DNA from: an uncultured Chitinophagaceae bacterium
GTDB lineage: Bacteria; Bacteroidota; Bacteroidia; Chitinophagales; Chitinophagaceae
Assembly (NCBI GenBank): GCA_937862815.1
Contig: CALMED010000005.1
Location: 62,001 to 126,000, forward strand
Reading direction: 5' to 3'
Length of the DNA: 64,000 nucleotides
Under the pieces are notes generated by a model. That model was not told the origin of the DNA. It ran no database searches and worked only from the letters and a program-made list of their open reading frames with translations. Positions 1-9,713 of this stretch are shown piece by piece (within the stretch, counting starts at the first letter, position 1; the number at the start of each line of letters is the position of its first letter). Made by a program: the position numbers and the translations under genes.

Positions 1-1587
1 CGCCCGGTCGTTGGGATCAATTTCCAGGATTTTGTCGCAGAACTGGATGGCAGTGGGGTAATCTTTCTTCACAAAGATGTTGTACCCGATGAAGTAGGTA
101 TAGGCCACTTTTACCTGCGGGCGGAAGGAAACCGAGTCGGCGCTGGACTTGGCCAGTTCCACGAACTTTTCGAAATGGGGGTTGGCCATGCCGTTGATCA
201 TGCTGGTATCAATGCTCCAGTTGCTGCGGCCCCGCCAGTAGTAGCCATAGGGCTGGGTAGGGTACCGCTCGGTGTAGATGGTAAAAATGCTGTCGGCTTT
301 GGAATAGTATCCAAACTCGGCGTCGCCGGCGTCAAAATAGGCCCGTCCCAGGTTGTAGAGATCCACATTATTGGGATTCTTTTTAGTGTTATACTGTTTG
401 GTGAGCCAGTAGGCCATCCCTGCTTTGTCTTTCAGCGCTTTGGCCAGGTCGGCTGCCTTCTGGAGGTAAGCGGTTTTGTTTTCTTCGGAGGTGTCGGCAT
501 TCATTGCTTTTTCGTAATAAAGATAGGCCTGGGTTTCCGATCCGGGTGTGCCGGCCAGGATATCGCCGTAGAGTTCATAATCTTTGGGGACAATATCCTC
601 GGGTTGAGCCTTGCGGAAGAACTCATCGGCGCTGTTGCGGGCGTTGCTGAAATCGCTGAGCGACTTAAAGCTGTAAGCCTTCAACCGGTAGATCCGGGGC
701 TTGATCACGCTGACGCCTACCTTTTGGATCAGCGCATCTGATTCCTGGATGGCCTGCTCAAACTGCTTGGAAGCGTATTTGAGATCAATCCGGAAATAAT
801 CGTTTTGCGGATCCTGGTCAATGACCGAAATGTACCTATTCAGAAAGTCCTCCGCCTTGGCCACATCGCGGTAGTACCAGTAGGCATAGAGGGAGTAATA
901 AGCGGGACCGTAGTTGGGATCTAACTGGATGGCTTCTTCAAAGGCAGGCATAAAATATTCCCGGTTCTTCTGGGTCTCGTAAATGAGCCCTTCCTTATGA
1001 CGGGCGGCTGCCAGTTTGGGATTCAGGTTAAGGGCGTTTTTATACGAAAGAACAGCATTGCCCCCGTCCACGAGTTTGCGGTAGGCATCGCCCATGGTAA
1101 TATAAACGGAGGCATCTTTGAACCCTTTAAGGCCGGTAGCGAGGTTGAGCTTGCTTACGGCATAGTTGGCGTCGCCTTCCTTGGTATAAACATTGGCACG
1201 GGCCACGGCATGGAGTACGTCGAGGTCCTTATTTTTTGAGAGACTGAGCGCGGTTTCAAAACGGTTACGGGCATCGGTGATCTTGTTTTCAAGCAATTCC
1301 ACCTGTCCCATCCCTGCCAGCAGCAGCGGGTTGTTGCCATTGGCCTGCAAGCCGTTCTGGTATACTTCTTTGGCAGCAGCCACCTGTTCAGTAGCCAGGT
1401 ACACCTGCCCCAACCAGTAGGTGGCAACCGCATCGCCCGGCCTGGCACTCACAAGCTTCTGAAAGACGTCCTTTGCGCTGTTATAGCGTTCGTAATACAT
1501 AAACGTCTTCCCCTCTTCCAGGGTTTGAGCCGACACCTGGGCTACCACCGCCAGAGCGACCACTGCTAAACTGATTCTGCGCTTCAT
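1..1587 (-). CDS. TPR-repeat exported protein, 3' end beyond left edge
   Basis: Reading the minus strand from the ATG at 1587 gives one open frame to the window edge (about 529 residues visible). It begins MKRRISLAVVALAVVAQVSA, a Sec signal peptide. The rest is helical and made of tetratricopeptide-like units with recurring A/G/Y spacing, for example around GDAVATYWLGQVYLATEQ and NPLLLAGMGQVELLENK. TPR proteins act as protein-binding scaffolds, here in the periplasm. It lies 38 bp downstream of the PstS-like gene on the same strand, so the two are probably co-transcribed with the small membrane protein gene before them. The C-terminus is not visible, and the function is not assignable beyond TPR. 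Confidence 0.8.
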   Translation of the reverse strand, partial: MKRRISLAVVALAVVAQVSAQTLEEGKTFMYYERYNSAKDVFQKLVSARPGDAVATYWLGQVYLATEQVAAAKEVYQNGLQANGNNPLLLAGMGQVELLENKITDARNRFETALSLSKNKDLDVLHAVARANVYTKEGDANYAVSKLNLATGLKGFKDASVYITMGDAYRKLVDGGNAVLSYKNALNLNPKLAAARHKEGLIYETQKNREYFMPAFEEAIQLDPNYGPAYYSLYAYWYYRDVAKAEDFLNRYISVIDQDPQNDYFRIDLKYASKQFEQAIQESDALIQKVGVSVIKPRIYRLKAYSFKSLSDFSNARNSADEFFRKAQPEDIVPKDYELYGDILAGTPGSETQAYLYYEKAMNADTSEENKTAYLQKAADLAKALKDKAGMAYWLTKQYNTKKNPNNVDLYNLGRAYFDAGDAEFGYYSKADSIFTIYTERYPTQPYGYYWRGRSNWSIDTSMINGMANPHFEKFVELAKSSADSVSFRPQVKVAYTYFIGYNIFVKKDYPTAIQFCDKILEIDPNDRA

Positions 1588-1625
1588 TGAAAATCGTGGG
1601 TTTTAAAGAATGGTAAAAATATTAA

Positions 1626-2552
1626 TTATTGTTCGAACGGCTTTACTATTTTGATCTGTGTGTCCCGCACCACAAAGGTCCGCCATGCCGGCACCAGGTA
1701 CGCACGGCGGAAGATAAGTTGTCCACGGTCACTTTTCATAAAATTCACAAACGCCTTTCCCAAACCGGGGTACGGCTCTTTCAGGACGTAAAAAATGCCC
1801 CGGTTGTATGGATAACGGTTTGTTAATATCTCTTCCTGAACAGGTTTGGTGAAGGCCGTATCACCGCAGCCACGGCAGGCCAGCCAGGCAATACGTACGT
1901 TACGGCGCAGCATTTCCTGCTGGGCACTGTCCTCCGGATTACCGATCCAGCTGATACCGGTAAACCCAATATAGCCGGGATTGCGTGCGATGTATTCCAC
2001 CACCTGCCAGCTGCTGCGGGCCGCGGTAACCCGTGCCAGGTCCAGCGGTTTTCCCCGCAGTATGGAATCCAGCGCGTAACGGACGGTGCTGGTTGCTTTC
2101 ACCCCATCAAATACGGGGCGGTATGGCAAAGAACTGGTACCCGCGAGCAAGCCTTCCACATCGGCAGTGGTGAAGACGGAGTCCGGAGCTTTCCGGTTGA
2201 CCACCAGGGCCACTGCATCGTAGGCCAACTGGCCACTTTGCGGGTATAATTTTAAGGAATCATAATAATACGACGCCTCTTCCTGTGTTAACTTTTTGGT
2301 TACGATGACCAGCCGGATGGTATCCCGCAGGAGATCATCCCAACATTCTGCCTCGGGCTTGTAGGTAGCGAGGATCTTCGTTCCGGGGTGACTGGCCTCA
2401 TAAACCCGGATCTGTTCTTCCACCACCGGCCGGAAGCTTTCGTCCACACTGATGCGGATGGTTCCTTCGGTGGCGGAATCGCGGTTCCTTGCCTCATCCA
2501 GGTTGCACCCCACACCGGCTGCTCCCAGCACCAACCCCCATATGTACCACAA
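1626..2552 (-). CDS. PstS-like phosphate-binding lipoprotein
   Basis: 308-residue protein of the PBP-like (PstS) fold. After a hydrophobic N-terminus ending near Cys16 (probable lipoprotein, although the -3 to -1 residues GVG are a poor lipobox), it has the family-like stretch GTIRISVDESFRPVVEEQ and later NPGYIGFTGISWIG and YPYNRGIFYVLKE, typical of PstS-like proteins. No pstC, pstA or pstB is nearby, so a scavenging or sensing role is as likely as transport. The start appears to be TTG at 2552, because the nearby ATG is out of frame; a start slightly upstream, overlapping the preceding gene, is possible. Confidence 0.75.
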   Translation of the reverse strand: MWYIWGLVLGAAGVGCNLDEARNRDSATEGTIRISVDESFRPVVEEQIRVYEASHPGTKILATYKPEAECWDDLLRDTIRLVIVTKKLTQEEASYYYDSLKLYPQSGQLAYDAVALVVNRKAPDSVFTTADVEGLLAGTSSLPYRPVFDGVKATSTVRYALDSILRGKPLDLARVTAARSSWQVVEYIARNPGYIGFTGISWIGNPEDSAQQEMLRRNVRIAWLACRGCGDTAFTKPVQEEILTNRYPYNRGIFYVLKEPYPGLGKAFVNFMKSDRGQLIFRRAYLVPAWRTFVVRDTQIKIVKPFEQ

Positions 2553-2557
2553 CCGTT

Positions 2558-2791
2558 TCAGGAGGAGTAAAGCGTTTTCACACCACGATAAATCCGGAAG
2601 CCTCCATACAGCACACAGGCGCCACCAAACAACTGCACCATCGCATCCGAGAGAATCGGCAGCTTCAGGTGGATATACGGGGCCAGGGCCAGCAGACCGC
2701 CCACCACCGCATAAATGAATCCCATCAGGATGTCAAACAGGGCCCGTACATTGGGCGTTCTGCGATTTCTGTTTTGTGTGGATGGTTGCAC
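2558..2791 (-). CDS. small two-helix membrane protein
   Basis: 77-residue protein starting at GTG (2791). It has an Arg/Asn-rich N-terminus and two hydrophobic segments, about residues 18-40 and 50-65, ending in a basic YRGVKTLYSS tail. The stop lies 5 bp before the PstS-like gene, so the two form an operon with the TPR gene. I recognise no named family, but small proteins of this kind accompany PstS/TPR genes in Bacteroidota. The frame is well formed and matches the strand and codon use of its neighbours. Confidence 0.6.
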   Translation of the reverse strand: MQPSTQNRNRRTPNVRALFDILMGFIYAVVGGLLALAPYIHLKLPILSDAMVQLFGGACVLYGGFRIYRGVKTLYSS

Positions 2792-3006
2792 CGGCTACTC
2801 CGAATTTGGAGCGGCAAGTTAGCTAAAAAAAAACCGCACCACCACCCGTGCCTTTCAGCATCCGGCCGAAGAAGACCTGAATTGTTGTACCGACCCCCGC
2901 TTTAACGTTTTTCTAACAACCGCCGCAATCAAATGAAGGGATGCGCCGGTCTGCAGGAATCCATACAGCAAGGGTGGCCAAAAATGGGTGGCGTTCTCCG
3001 GACAAT

Positions 3007-3014
3007 TATCTTTG
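3007..3014 (+). promoter_or_regulatory. Bacteroidota -7 element TATCTTTG before phosphatase gene
   Basis: Exact match to TAnnTTTG. It ends 5 bases before the ATG at 3020, so transcription should begin at or next to the start codon. This also selects 3020 over an upstream in-frame ATG at 2933. No clear -33 TTG is seen. Confidence 0.65.
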
Positions 3015-3019
3015 CAGGC

Positions 3020-3496
3020 ATGCGGATTCTGATGGTATGTCTTGGCAATATCTGCCGCAGCCCCCTGGCGGAGGGTATTTTACAGGACAAGGCCTGGAAA
3101 GCAGGACTGTCGTGGACCGTGGAGAGTGCCGGCACCGGCAGCTGGCATGCCGGCGAGCCTCCCCACCGGCTGAGCCAGAAAGTGGCCCGGCTGAACCAGA
3201 TCGACATCAGCCAGCAACGGGCCCGGCAACTGGCAGCGGAGGACTTTGTCCGGTTCGACCGGATCTATGTGATGGACAGCGCTAACTACCAGGACGCCCG
3301 TACAATTGCAGGGAACAACTGGGACGAAAGGAAAGTGGACCTCTTGCTCAATGCCCTCTACCCGGGTGAAAACCGGGGCGTTCCCGATCCCTGGTACGGA
3401 ACGGAAGCCGGTTATCACGATGTGTTTGCCCTGATTGCGGAAGCCTGCGACCGCATCGTGGCCAGTCATATTACAACGCAAGGACAACCGCTATGA
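3020..3496 (+). CDS. low-molecular-weight protein-tyrosine phosphatase
   Basis: 158-residue cytoplasmic phosphatase of the LMW-PTP/arsenate-reductase fold. The signature CLGNICRS places the nucleophilic Cys at residue 7 and the phosphate-binding Arg at 13. The general-acid loop is DPWYG (Asp123). It hydrolyses phosphotyrosine on proteins or small aryl phosphates; in bacteria such enzymes often regulate exopolysaccharide export, but no such cluster is adjacent. The start is fixed by the -7 element just upstream and gives the usual family length. hisS follows 64 bp downstream on the same strand. Confidence 0.9.
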   Translation: MRILMVCLGNICRSPLAEGILQDKAWKAGLSWTVESAGTGSWHAGEPPHRLSQKVARLNQIDISQQRARQLAAEDFVRFDRIYVMDSANYQDARTIAGNNWDERKVDLLLNALYPGENRGVPDPWYGTEAGYHDVFALIAEACDRIVASHITTQGQPL

Positions 3497-3560
3497 AGCA
3501 AACTCCATCAGCAAGTAATCCCTCCATGAAATTCACCCGTCCACCATTTAAGCGCACCAC

Positions 3561-4934
3561 ATGGCAAAAGTAAATGTGACCCTGCCCCAGGGCACCCGCG
3601 ATTTTGACGCAGCAACCGTACGCAAACGTTCCTATATCATGAACACGATCCGGGACGTGTTTGAGCTGTATGGCTTTGAACCCCTGGAAACCCCCGCCAT
3701 GGAACAACTGAGCACCCTCATGGGTAAATACGGGGAAGAAGGTGACAAGCTGATATTTAAAATTCTCAATAACGGCCTTGAACGGCCGGAAAAGCACGAG
3801 CAGACCCGTACAGCTTTTGAGGAGGTGCTGCAGGGGAAAAACACGGCCTTAATTACCGAGCGGGCGCTGAAATACGATCTCACCATCCCCTTCGCCCGCT
3901 ATGTAGCCATGAACCACCAGCAGCTGACCCTGCCCTTCCGCCGCTACCAGATGCAGCCGGTGTGGCGTGCCGACCGGCCGCAGAAGGGACGTTACCGCGA
4001 ATTCTACCAGTGCGACGCCGACATTGTAGGCAGCCGGTCGCTGTACAACGAAGCCGAACTGGCCGCCATCTATGCCACTGTTTTCGAACGACTGGGCATA
4101 CCGGCCGACATCCGCGTCAACAGCCGGAAAATACTGGCAGCCCTGGCCGAAAGTTGCGGCGGTGCCAACCAGCTTACCGCCATCACCACGGCCATTGACA
4201 AGCTTGATAAAATTGGGGCGGAAAAAGTAAAAGAAGAACTGGAACAACGCGGGTTGAATGCCGGTCAGATTGCAGCCATTGAACGCTACCTGCTGATCGA
4301 AGGCAGCAATGAAGAAAAACTGCGGGCCCTGCAGGGTCTGCTTGGGGAAGAACCGGCAGCTGTGGAAGGCGCCCGGGAAATCACCTGGCTGCTGCATCAC
4401 TTCCCGGCCGGCAGCCGCTGCACGCTCACCGTGGACTTTACCCTGGCCCGCGGACTCAACTACTACACCGGTATCATCTTTGAAGTAAAAGCGCCCGGCA
4501 TCCAGATGGGGAGCATTGGCGGAGGTGGTCGCTATGACGATCTCACGGGCCTCTTTGGCGTTCCGGGCATACCCGGCATTGGCATCTCCTTTGGAGTAGA
4601 CCGTATTTACGATGTGCTGGAAGCGCAGCAGTTGTTTCCGGCAACGGTGCAGGGCGGACCAAGAGTCCTGTTCTTCAACCTCGGAGCAGAAGAAAGCCAA
4701 ACCGCTTTCCGGCTCTTGCAGCAACTGCGCAGCAAAGGCATTGCCGGGGAGTTGTACCACGAACCCCAGAAAATGGACAAGCAGTTCCGCTATGCCGAAA
4801 AAAAGGGCATTCCTTACGCCATCATCATTGGCTCGCGGGAGCTGGAACAGGAGCAGTACGTGGTGCGTCACCTGCCCACCGGGCAGCAGCAGTTGCTGGG
4901 TGCGGCAGAAATCCTCTCCTTTGGTTTTTTTTAG
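3561..4934 (+). CDS. hisS: histidyl-tRNA synthetase
   Basis: 457-residue class II aminoacyl-tRNA synthetase that charges tRNA-His. The N-terminus LPQGTRDF is typical of HisRS. Motif 2 lies around residues 135-156 (RADRPQKGRYREFYQCDADI), the histidine-specific RGLNYYTG near residue 300, and the motif 3 region GGGGRYDDL and GISFGVDRI after it. The last roughly 100 residues form the anticodon-binding HGTP domain. The length is normal for the Bacteroidota form, which has an extra segment at about 72-96. The start MAKVNVTLPQ is conventional. The gene stands between the phosphatase and a secreted protein gene. Confidence 0.96.
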   Translation: MAKVNVTLPQGTRDFDAATVRKRSYIMNTIRDVFELYGFEPLETPAMEQLSTLMGKYGEEGDKLIFKILNNGLERPEKHEQTRTAFEEVLQGKNTALITERALKYDLTIPFARYVAMNHQQLTLPFRRYQMQPVWRADRPQKGRYREFYQCDADIVGSRSLYNEAELAAIYATVFERLGIPADIRVNSRKILAALAESCGGANQLTAITTAIDKLDKIGAEKVKEELEQRGLNAGQIAAIERYLLIEGSNEEKLRALQGLLGEEPAAVEGAREITWLLHHFPAGSRCTLTVDFTLARGLNYYTGIIFEVKAPGIQMGSIGGGGRYDDLTGLFGVPGIPGIGISFGVDRIYDVLEAQQLFPATVQGGPRVLFFNLGAEESQTAFRLLQQLRSKGIAGELYHEPQKMDKQFRYAEKKGIPYAIIIGSRELEQEQYVVRHLPTGQQQLLGAAEILSFGFF

Positions 4935-5074
4935 AAAGAATTCTACAAACAGGATCAGGGAATCACTGTTGCTTTGCGGAAGTAAAGTTTCTGGCGGCTG
5001 TTTCATGCATTCCACAAAACAGATCGTAACGGAAAAAGCTGTAATTTCCCTTTATACTTCATCCCCCTTCTGTT

Positions 5075-7912
5075 ATGAAACGTTTCCTCCTTCCCACTGT
5101 GCTGGCTGTGGCTGCAGCAGCAGTTCTGTTTTTTTTCCTGCAACCCAACAACAGCCTGCCTGAAAAAAAACGGATCGAGCGCAGCCTGACAGCCTCTGTC
5201 AATTATGAAGAAAAAGAAAAAGAAGCCAGCGGGAAGCGCTGGGAGTATGAATGGAAACTCCTGCACGACCCGGCCACCGGCTTAATACCCCGCGATATTC
5301 ACCGGCGGGAAGCAGCCCAACTGCGGGACATCCTTTCCCGGCAGAACACAGAAGGATTCCGTACGACGATCAATAATACCTATACATCGGCCGGACCATC
5401 CCGGCTGGGCGGACGCAGCCGGGCGGTTGCCTACGACATGCGCAACAACCAGATCATGCTGGCGGGCGGCGTTTCGGGTGGCATGTTCCGCTCCACCGAC
5501 GGCGGAAACACCTGGAATTTTGTGCACCCCACAGCCGAAGTACGCAACATCACCTGCCTGGCCCAGGACCCGCGGCCGGGCTTCCAGGATACCTGGTACG
5601 CAGGTACCGGTGAATTGCTGGGCGCATCACCGGAATACCCGAACGCATTCATACCGGGCAACGGTATCTTAAAATCAACCGACAACGGTCTCACCTGGAC
5701 CAAACTGGCTGCCACCGCCGGCGGCGCCATCACCGTGCTGGATAACATCTTCGACATCGTATTCAACGTACAGGTAGCACCCAACGGCTGGGTTTATGCC
5801 GCCGTACTCAACTACATCCTCCTGTCGAATGACGGGGGCATCAACTGGTTTTTTGTGCTCCGCGACAGCAATCTCAGCCAGAGCGTTTTCAATATGGTTA
5901 CCGACGTGATCATTTCCAAAGACGGAACCCGCTATTATGCCAGTTTTTCCGGCCGGAACAGCGACCGCGACACCGTGGGCGTGTGGACCTCTACCAACGG
6001 GGTAAACTTTTCCCGTATTGCCGGGGGGCGTTTTGGCCAGGCCGACTCCGTGGCGGGATGGAGCGCCTACAACAACAGCATCTCCGGCGGCAGCTTTGTT
6101 GGCGGATGGGGTCGAACCGTTTTGAGTCTCGCACCCAGCAATCCAGCCATTTGTTATGTGATGTATGAAAACGGCCTGAAGTCCTTCAACGGTTTTTCCG
6201 AAGCCGATCTCTTCCGGGTGGACCTCTCGGGGGGCACACCGGTATGGAGTGAAAACCGACGCAACTTCCTGCGGGCCGACCGCGTATCGGGCGGCACCTT
6301 CATTACCCGCATGGAAACACAGGAAGAATACAACATGATGGTGGCCGTGCACCCCACCAACCCCGACCTTGTGGTGGCGGGGGGAGTAAACCTCTACCGG
6401 TCCACCAACGGATTTGCTTCAGCCGGCACCTTTATCGGCGGTGAAACCTCTACTACCTACACCGATCCCGGTGGTGTGAGCCACGTAGACTTCCACGCGT
6501 ATGCTTTCGACCCCACCAACCCCAACCGCCTGGTGGTAGCCAACGATGGCGGCTTGCAGGTAACCGATAATATTACCGCCACCAGTGTGGCCTGGAGTAC
6601 CCGGAACGGACAATTCCAGACAGTACAGTATTATCACGTGGCCATAGACCCCACACCGGGCTCCCTCGCATTCGCCGGAGGGGCGCAGGATAACAGCACC
6701 ACCTACCGCGATGCCCGCGGTTTGCTGGCAGTTGTTCGTCCCGACCCCAACGATCACTATGTACTGATTGGCGGCGATGGCGGCGCCTGCGGTTTATCGC
6801 CCAGCACCTCCACCCAGCAGTTCCTCTACGGCTCCGCCCAGGAAGGCGATATCTACCGGCTGAACCTGAACCGCACATCGCCCTCACTCACCTACATCAA
6901 ACCCAGCGGATCTTCCGACGGCGAGTTTATCACGTATTTCCACCTCGACCAGGATAATACCGAAACGCTCTATTTCGCGGCCTTCAACGAGGTTTGGCGC
7001 ACCAACAATGCCAGCACCGTTACCCAGTTCAGCGGCTGGCAGCGGATGACCGGCATTGAAAGCACCCTCACCGGCAGCATCTTTGCACTGGCCACCTCCC
7101 GTGGTACCTATGCCGGAAGCGGCTCCTACCTTTTCATTGGCACTACCGATGGAAAAGTGTACCGGCTGGCAGATCCCCGCAATGCTGCGCCCGGCACCCT
7201 GCCGGCAAATATTTCACCTGTAACCGGCATGACCAATCAGTCGCTCGTGCGGCATATTGCGGTAAATCCCCGCAACCCCGATACGGTAATGGTGGTGGTA
7301 TCCAACTACAACGTACAAAGCGCTTTCTGGACCGGCAATGCCACTTCACCCACCCCCACCTGGCAACTGGTGCAGGGCAACCTGAACACGCCTTCATTCC
7401 GGAGTTGCGCCATCATACCCCGCAGCACAAACGTGGAATACTATGTAGGTACCTCCATCGGTCTGTTCAGCACCACTGCTATCAACGGTCCATCCACCTT
7501 GTGGACCCTGGAAGGCCCGCCGGTAATGCAGGGTGCACTAATAAACGACCTGGCCCTGCGGGCCTCCGATAACACGCTGCTGGTAGGCACGCATGGTAAT
7601 GGCATGTTCTACACCACGGTTCCTTTTACGACGCCGGTTTCCAACCTCATCGTGAACGACCGCAGCTTTATCCAATCGGTCTATCCCACCGTGGCACAAG
7701 GCAGCATCCGCTATCAGCCCGGTACGGCCACCGGTATACGTTCCGTAAACATCCGGGTGTTTGGCATGAGCGGGCAGACCGTGCTGCAAAAAACCAGCAG
7801 CTACAGTGCCGGCGAACTGAACATCAGCCAGCTGCCGGCCGGTAACTATGTTCTGGAAATCATCAGCGACAACCGCCAATACAAGCACCTGCAAAAATTT
7901 GTGAAAAACTAA
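5075..7912 (+). CDS. secreted Asp-box (VPS10/sortilin-like) protein with T9SS sorting domain
   Basis: 945-residue exported protein. The N-terminal hydrophobic segment (residues 3-23) is a signal peptide or anchor. The body is a beta-propeller with many Asp-box/BNR units, such as FRSTDGGNTW near residue 145 and STDNGLTWTKL further on, similar to sialidase or VPS10 propellers but with no visible catalytic set. The C-terminal 75 residues (from about QSVYPTVAQGSIRY to the final LQKFVKN) look like a type A T9SS sorting domain, so it should cross the outer membrane by the type IX system and be released or anchored at the surface. The substrate is unknown. Confidence 0.85.
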   Translation: MKRFLLPTVLAVAAAAVLFFFLQPNNSLPEKKRIERSLTASVNYEEKEKEASGKRWEYEWKLLHDPATGLIPRDIHRREAAQLRDILSRQNTEGFRTTINNTYTSAGPSRLGGRSRAVAYDMRNNQIMLAGGVSGGMFRSTDGGNTWNFVHPTAEVRNITCLAQDPRPGFQDTWYAGTGELLGASPEYPNAFIPGNGILKSTDNGLTWTKLAATAGGAITVLDNIFDIVFNVQVAPNGWVYAAVLNYILLSNDGGINWFFVLRDSNLSQSVFNMVTDVIISKDGTRYYASFSGRNSDRDTVGVWTSTNGVNFSRIAGGRFGQADSVAGWSAYNNSISGGSFVGGWGRTVLSLAPSNPAICYVMYENGLKSFNGFSEADLFRVDLSGGTPVWSENRRNFLRADRVSGGTFITRMETQEEYNMMVAVHPTNPDLVVAGGVNLYRSTNGFASAGTFIGGETSTTYTDPGGVSHVDFHAYAFDPTNPNRLVVANDGGLQVTDNITATSVAWSTRNGQFQTVQYYHVAIDPTPGSLAFAGGAQDNSTTYRDARGLLAVVRPDPNDHYVLIGGDGGACGLSPSTSTQQFLYGSAQEGDIYRLNLNRTSPSLTYIKPSGSSDGEFITYFHLDQDNTETLYFAAFNEVWRTNNASTVTQFSGWQRMTGIESTLTGSIFALATSRGTYAGSGSYLFIGTTDGKVYRLADPRNAAPGTLPANISPVTGMTNQSLVRHIAVNPRNPDTVMVVVSNYNVQSAFWTGNATSPTPTWQLVQGNLNTPSFRSCAIIPRSTNVEYYVGTSIGLFSTTAINGPSTLWTLEGPPVMQGALINDLALRASDNTLLVGTHGNGMFYTTVPFTTPVSNLIVNDRSFIQSVYPTVAQGSIRYQPGTATGIRSVNIRVFGMSGQTVLQKTSSYSAGELNISQLPAGNYVLEIISDNRQYKHLQKFVKN

Positions 7913-7919
7913 AAAACAG

Positions 7920-7944
7920 CATGCAGACCGCAAGGCGGTGCATC
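7920..7944. terminator. hairpin between Asp-box protein gene and next gene
   Basis: An inverted repeat, ATGCA-ACCGC against GCGGT-GCAT with one bulged base and a 3-base loop, sits 8 bp after the stop at 7912 and ends 12 bp before the next start. There is no T tract on the plus strand, so it could be a weak terminator or an mRNA-stability hairpin. Confidence 0.35.
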
Positions 7945-7955
7945 CCTTCCTTATC

Positions 7956-8453
7956 ATGAAAGCTGCATGGTTGATAACACATCTGCTGCTGCTGGCCGGC
8001 ACAGTTTCCCAGGCGCAGGGTAAATACCCGGTGAAGAAAATCTATGCGTACAGCTTCCGGGTGAAGCCGGGGGTAGTACAGCTGCCTGCCGCGGAACGCC
8101 GCGGCCCGGTGCTGCAGTACCGCGTGTACCTGGAACCCTGGCCCGGCCGGGCGGTAACGGTGAACCGCGCCTGGCTGCAGGGAAAAGATGTAAGCATGGT
8201 GACCGAAAAAGCAACCGGACCCATCCGGAAAGAAAAAGCGGGTCGCCTGCCGGGCCAAACCGCGTATGAGATGCTTGTGCCGGGTTCCGGCAATGAGCTG
8301 ATTGAAATATTTCCGGGGGTGCCCCGGGAAAACGGAACCCCCTACCCACGGCACTTGCGGCTGTTTCCGCTGTTGCTGGAATATTCCTGCGATGGAAAAA
8401 CCCATTACCTGGGCACATCCTTCCGCCCATTGAGTGCGGATGTACGCCTCTGA
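7956..8453 (+). CDS. secreted hypothetical protein
   Basis: 165-residue protein beginning MKAAWLITHLLLLAGTVSQA, a signal peptide with a likely cleavage site after SQAQG. The mature part is rich in Arg, Pro and aromatic residues and looks beta-rich; I recognise no domain. The start at 7956 is preferred to an in-frame ATG six codons upstream because it yields a clean signal peptide. It follows the Asp-box gene at 43 bp and ends 5 bp from the convergent thiolase, sharing a hairpin with it. Confidence 0.65.
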   Translation: MKAAWLITHLLLLAGTVSQAQGKYPVKKIYAYSFRVKPGVVQLPAAERRGPVLQYRVYLEPWPGRAVTVNRAWLQGKDVSMVTEKATGPIRKEKAGRLPGQTAYEMLVPGSGNELIEIFPGVPRENGTPYPRHLRLFPLLLEYSCDGKTHYLGTSFRPLSADVRL

Positions 8454-8472
8454 TCCGCTTAACGGATGAGGC
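8446..8472. terminator. bidirectional hairpin over two convergent stop codons
   Basis: GCCTC-TG-ATCCG and CGGATGAGGC pair over 10 bp around the loop CTTAA. The stem contains the TGA of the plus gene and the TAA of the minus thiolase, so one hairpin can serve both transcripts. Confidence 0.55.
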
Positions 8473-9658
8473 CCTCGTACACAATGGCGGCTCCCTGCCC
8501 TACTCCCACGCACATGGTGGCCAGGCCGTATTTGGTTTTCCGCCGTTTCATTTCGTGCAGCAGGGTGGTGGTAATGCGCACACCGCTGCAGCCCAGCGGG
8601 TGACCCAGGGCAATGGCGCCCCCGTTTACGTTTACTTTTTCCGCATCCAGCCCCAGGTCGTGGATGCAGGCAATGCTCTGGGACGCGAACGCTTCGTTGA
8701 GTTCCACCAGGCCGAGGTCGGCAACAGCAATACCCATCCGTTGCAAGGCCTTCTGCGTAGCCGGTACGGGCCCGATGCCCATAGTGGCCGGATCCACACC
8801 GGCCACCGCCAGGGAGCGGATCTGCGCCAGGGGCCGCAGGCCCAGGTTTTTCACCGCCACTTCCGAAGCCAGCAGCAGGGCGGCCGCCCCGTCGTTGATG
8901 CCGCTGGCGTTGCCGGCCGTAACGGTACCGTCCTTTGCAAATGCCGGCTTCAGCTTGCTGAGTTGTTCCAGTGACGTGCGGCGCGGATGCTCGTCTTCTT
9001 CCACCACCTCCACGTCACGCCCCCGCAGCGATTCCACGGGTATCCGCTCATCGGTCCACTTCCCCGCCGCTTCCGCCGCGAAGTAACGCTCCTGGCTTTG
9101 CAACGCGAAGGCATCCTGCGCCTGCCGGGAAATATTCCACTGCCGGGCTACGTTTTCGGCCGTTTCGCCCATGGAATAGGGAGGGTACAGCTCCGCCAGG
9201 CGGGGGTTGAGAAAACGCCAGCCCAGGGTGGTATCATACAACTCGGCCTTGCGGCCGTATGCATCGCCCTGTTTGGGCAATACAAAGGGGGCACGGCTCA
9301 TGCTCTCCACCCCGCAGGCGATGTACAGGTCTCCTTCGCCGCAGGCAATGGCACGTGCGGCGTCCATGATGGCCTGCAGGCCGCTGGCGCAAAGCCGGTT
9401 CACCGTAGTCCCGGCCACCGACACCGGTAAGCCGGCCAGCAAGGCCGCCATGCGGGCAACGTTGCGGTTGTCTTCACCGCTTTGGTTGGCGGCACCGGCA
9501 ATCACATCTTCAATGGCCTGGGGATCGAGAGAAGGGTGCCGCCCGAGCAGGGCTTTGATGGTATGGGCCAGCAGGTCGTCGGGACGAACCGAAGCGAGGG
9601 CGCCGCCGTATTTACCAATGGGCGTGCGCAGACAATCAATCACATAAACGGGTTTCAT
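8459..9658 (-). CDS. thiolase (acetyl-CoA acetyltransferase / 3-oxoadipyl-CoA thiolase type)
   Basis: 399-residue thiolase that forms or cleaves 3-ketoacyl-CoA with CoA. The nucleophilic Cys90 is in VNRLCASG, His353 in GHPLGCSG and the acid/base Cys383 in MCVGVGQG. The motif NQSGEDNRNVARMAALLAGLP and the CVGVGQG ending resemble PcaF/PaaJ (3-oxoadipyl-CoA thiolase) more than PhaA-type enzymes. No other aromatic-degradation genes are nearby, so a general beta-ketothiolase role is equally possible. The start MKPVYVIDCLRTP at 9658 is the family start; the longer open frame upstream runs into rlmN. The gene is divergent from rlmN. Confidence 0.9.
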   Translation of the reverse strand: MKPVYVIDCLRTPIGKYGGALASVRPDDLLAHTIKALLGRHPSLDPQAIEDVIAGAANQSGEDNRNVARMAALLAGLPVSVAGTTVNRLCASGLQAIMDAARAIACGEGDLYIACGVESMSRAPFVLPKQGDAYGRKAELYDTTLGWRFLNPRLAELYPPYSMGETAENVARQWNISRQAQDAFALQSQERYFAAEAAGKWTDERIPVESLRGRDVEVVEEDEHPRRTSLEQLSKLKPAFAKDGTVTAGNASGINDGAAALLLASEVAVKNLGLRPLAQIRSLAVAGVDPATMGIGPVPATQKALQRMGIAVADLGLVELNEAFASQSIACIHDLGLDAEKVNVNGGAIALGHPLGCSGVRITTTLLHEMKRRKTKYGLATMCVGVGQGAAIVYEGLIR

Positions 9659-9713
9659 GGCAATCGTATATGGGTCAAAAGTAATCAACCCCCTGCATTC
9701 GGCAGCCGCTTTG

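Noticed and set aside
3849-5015. 388-codon open frame antisense to hisS
   Set aside because: It is a codon-bias shadow of hisS; the residue composition (many Gln, Phe) is unnatural and there is no start context.
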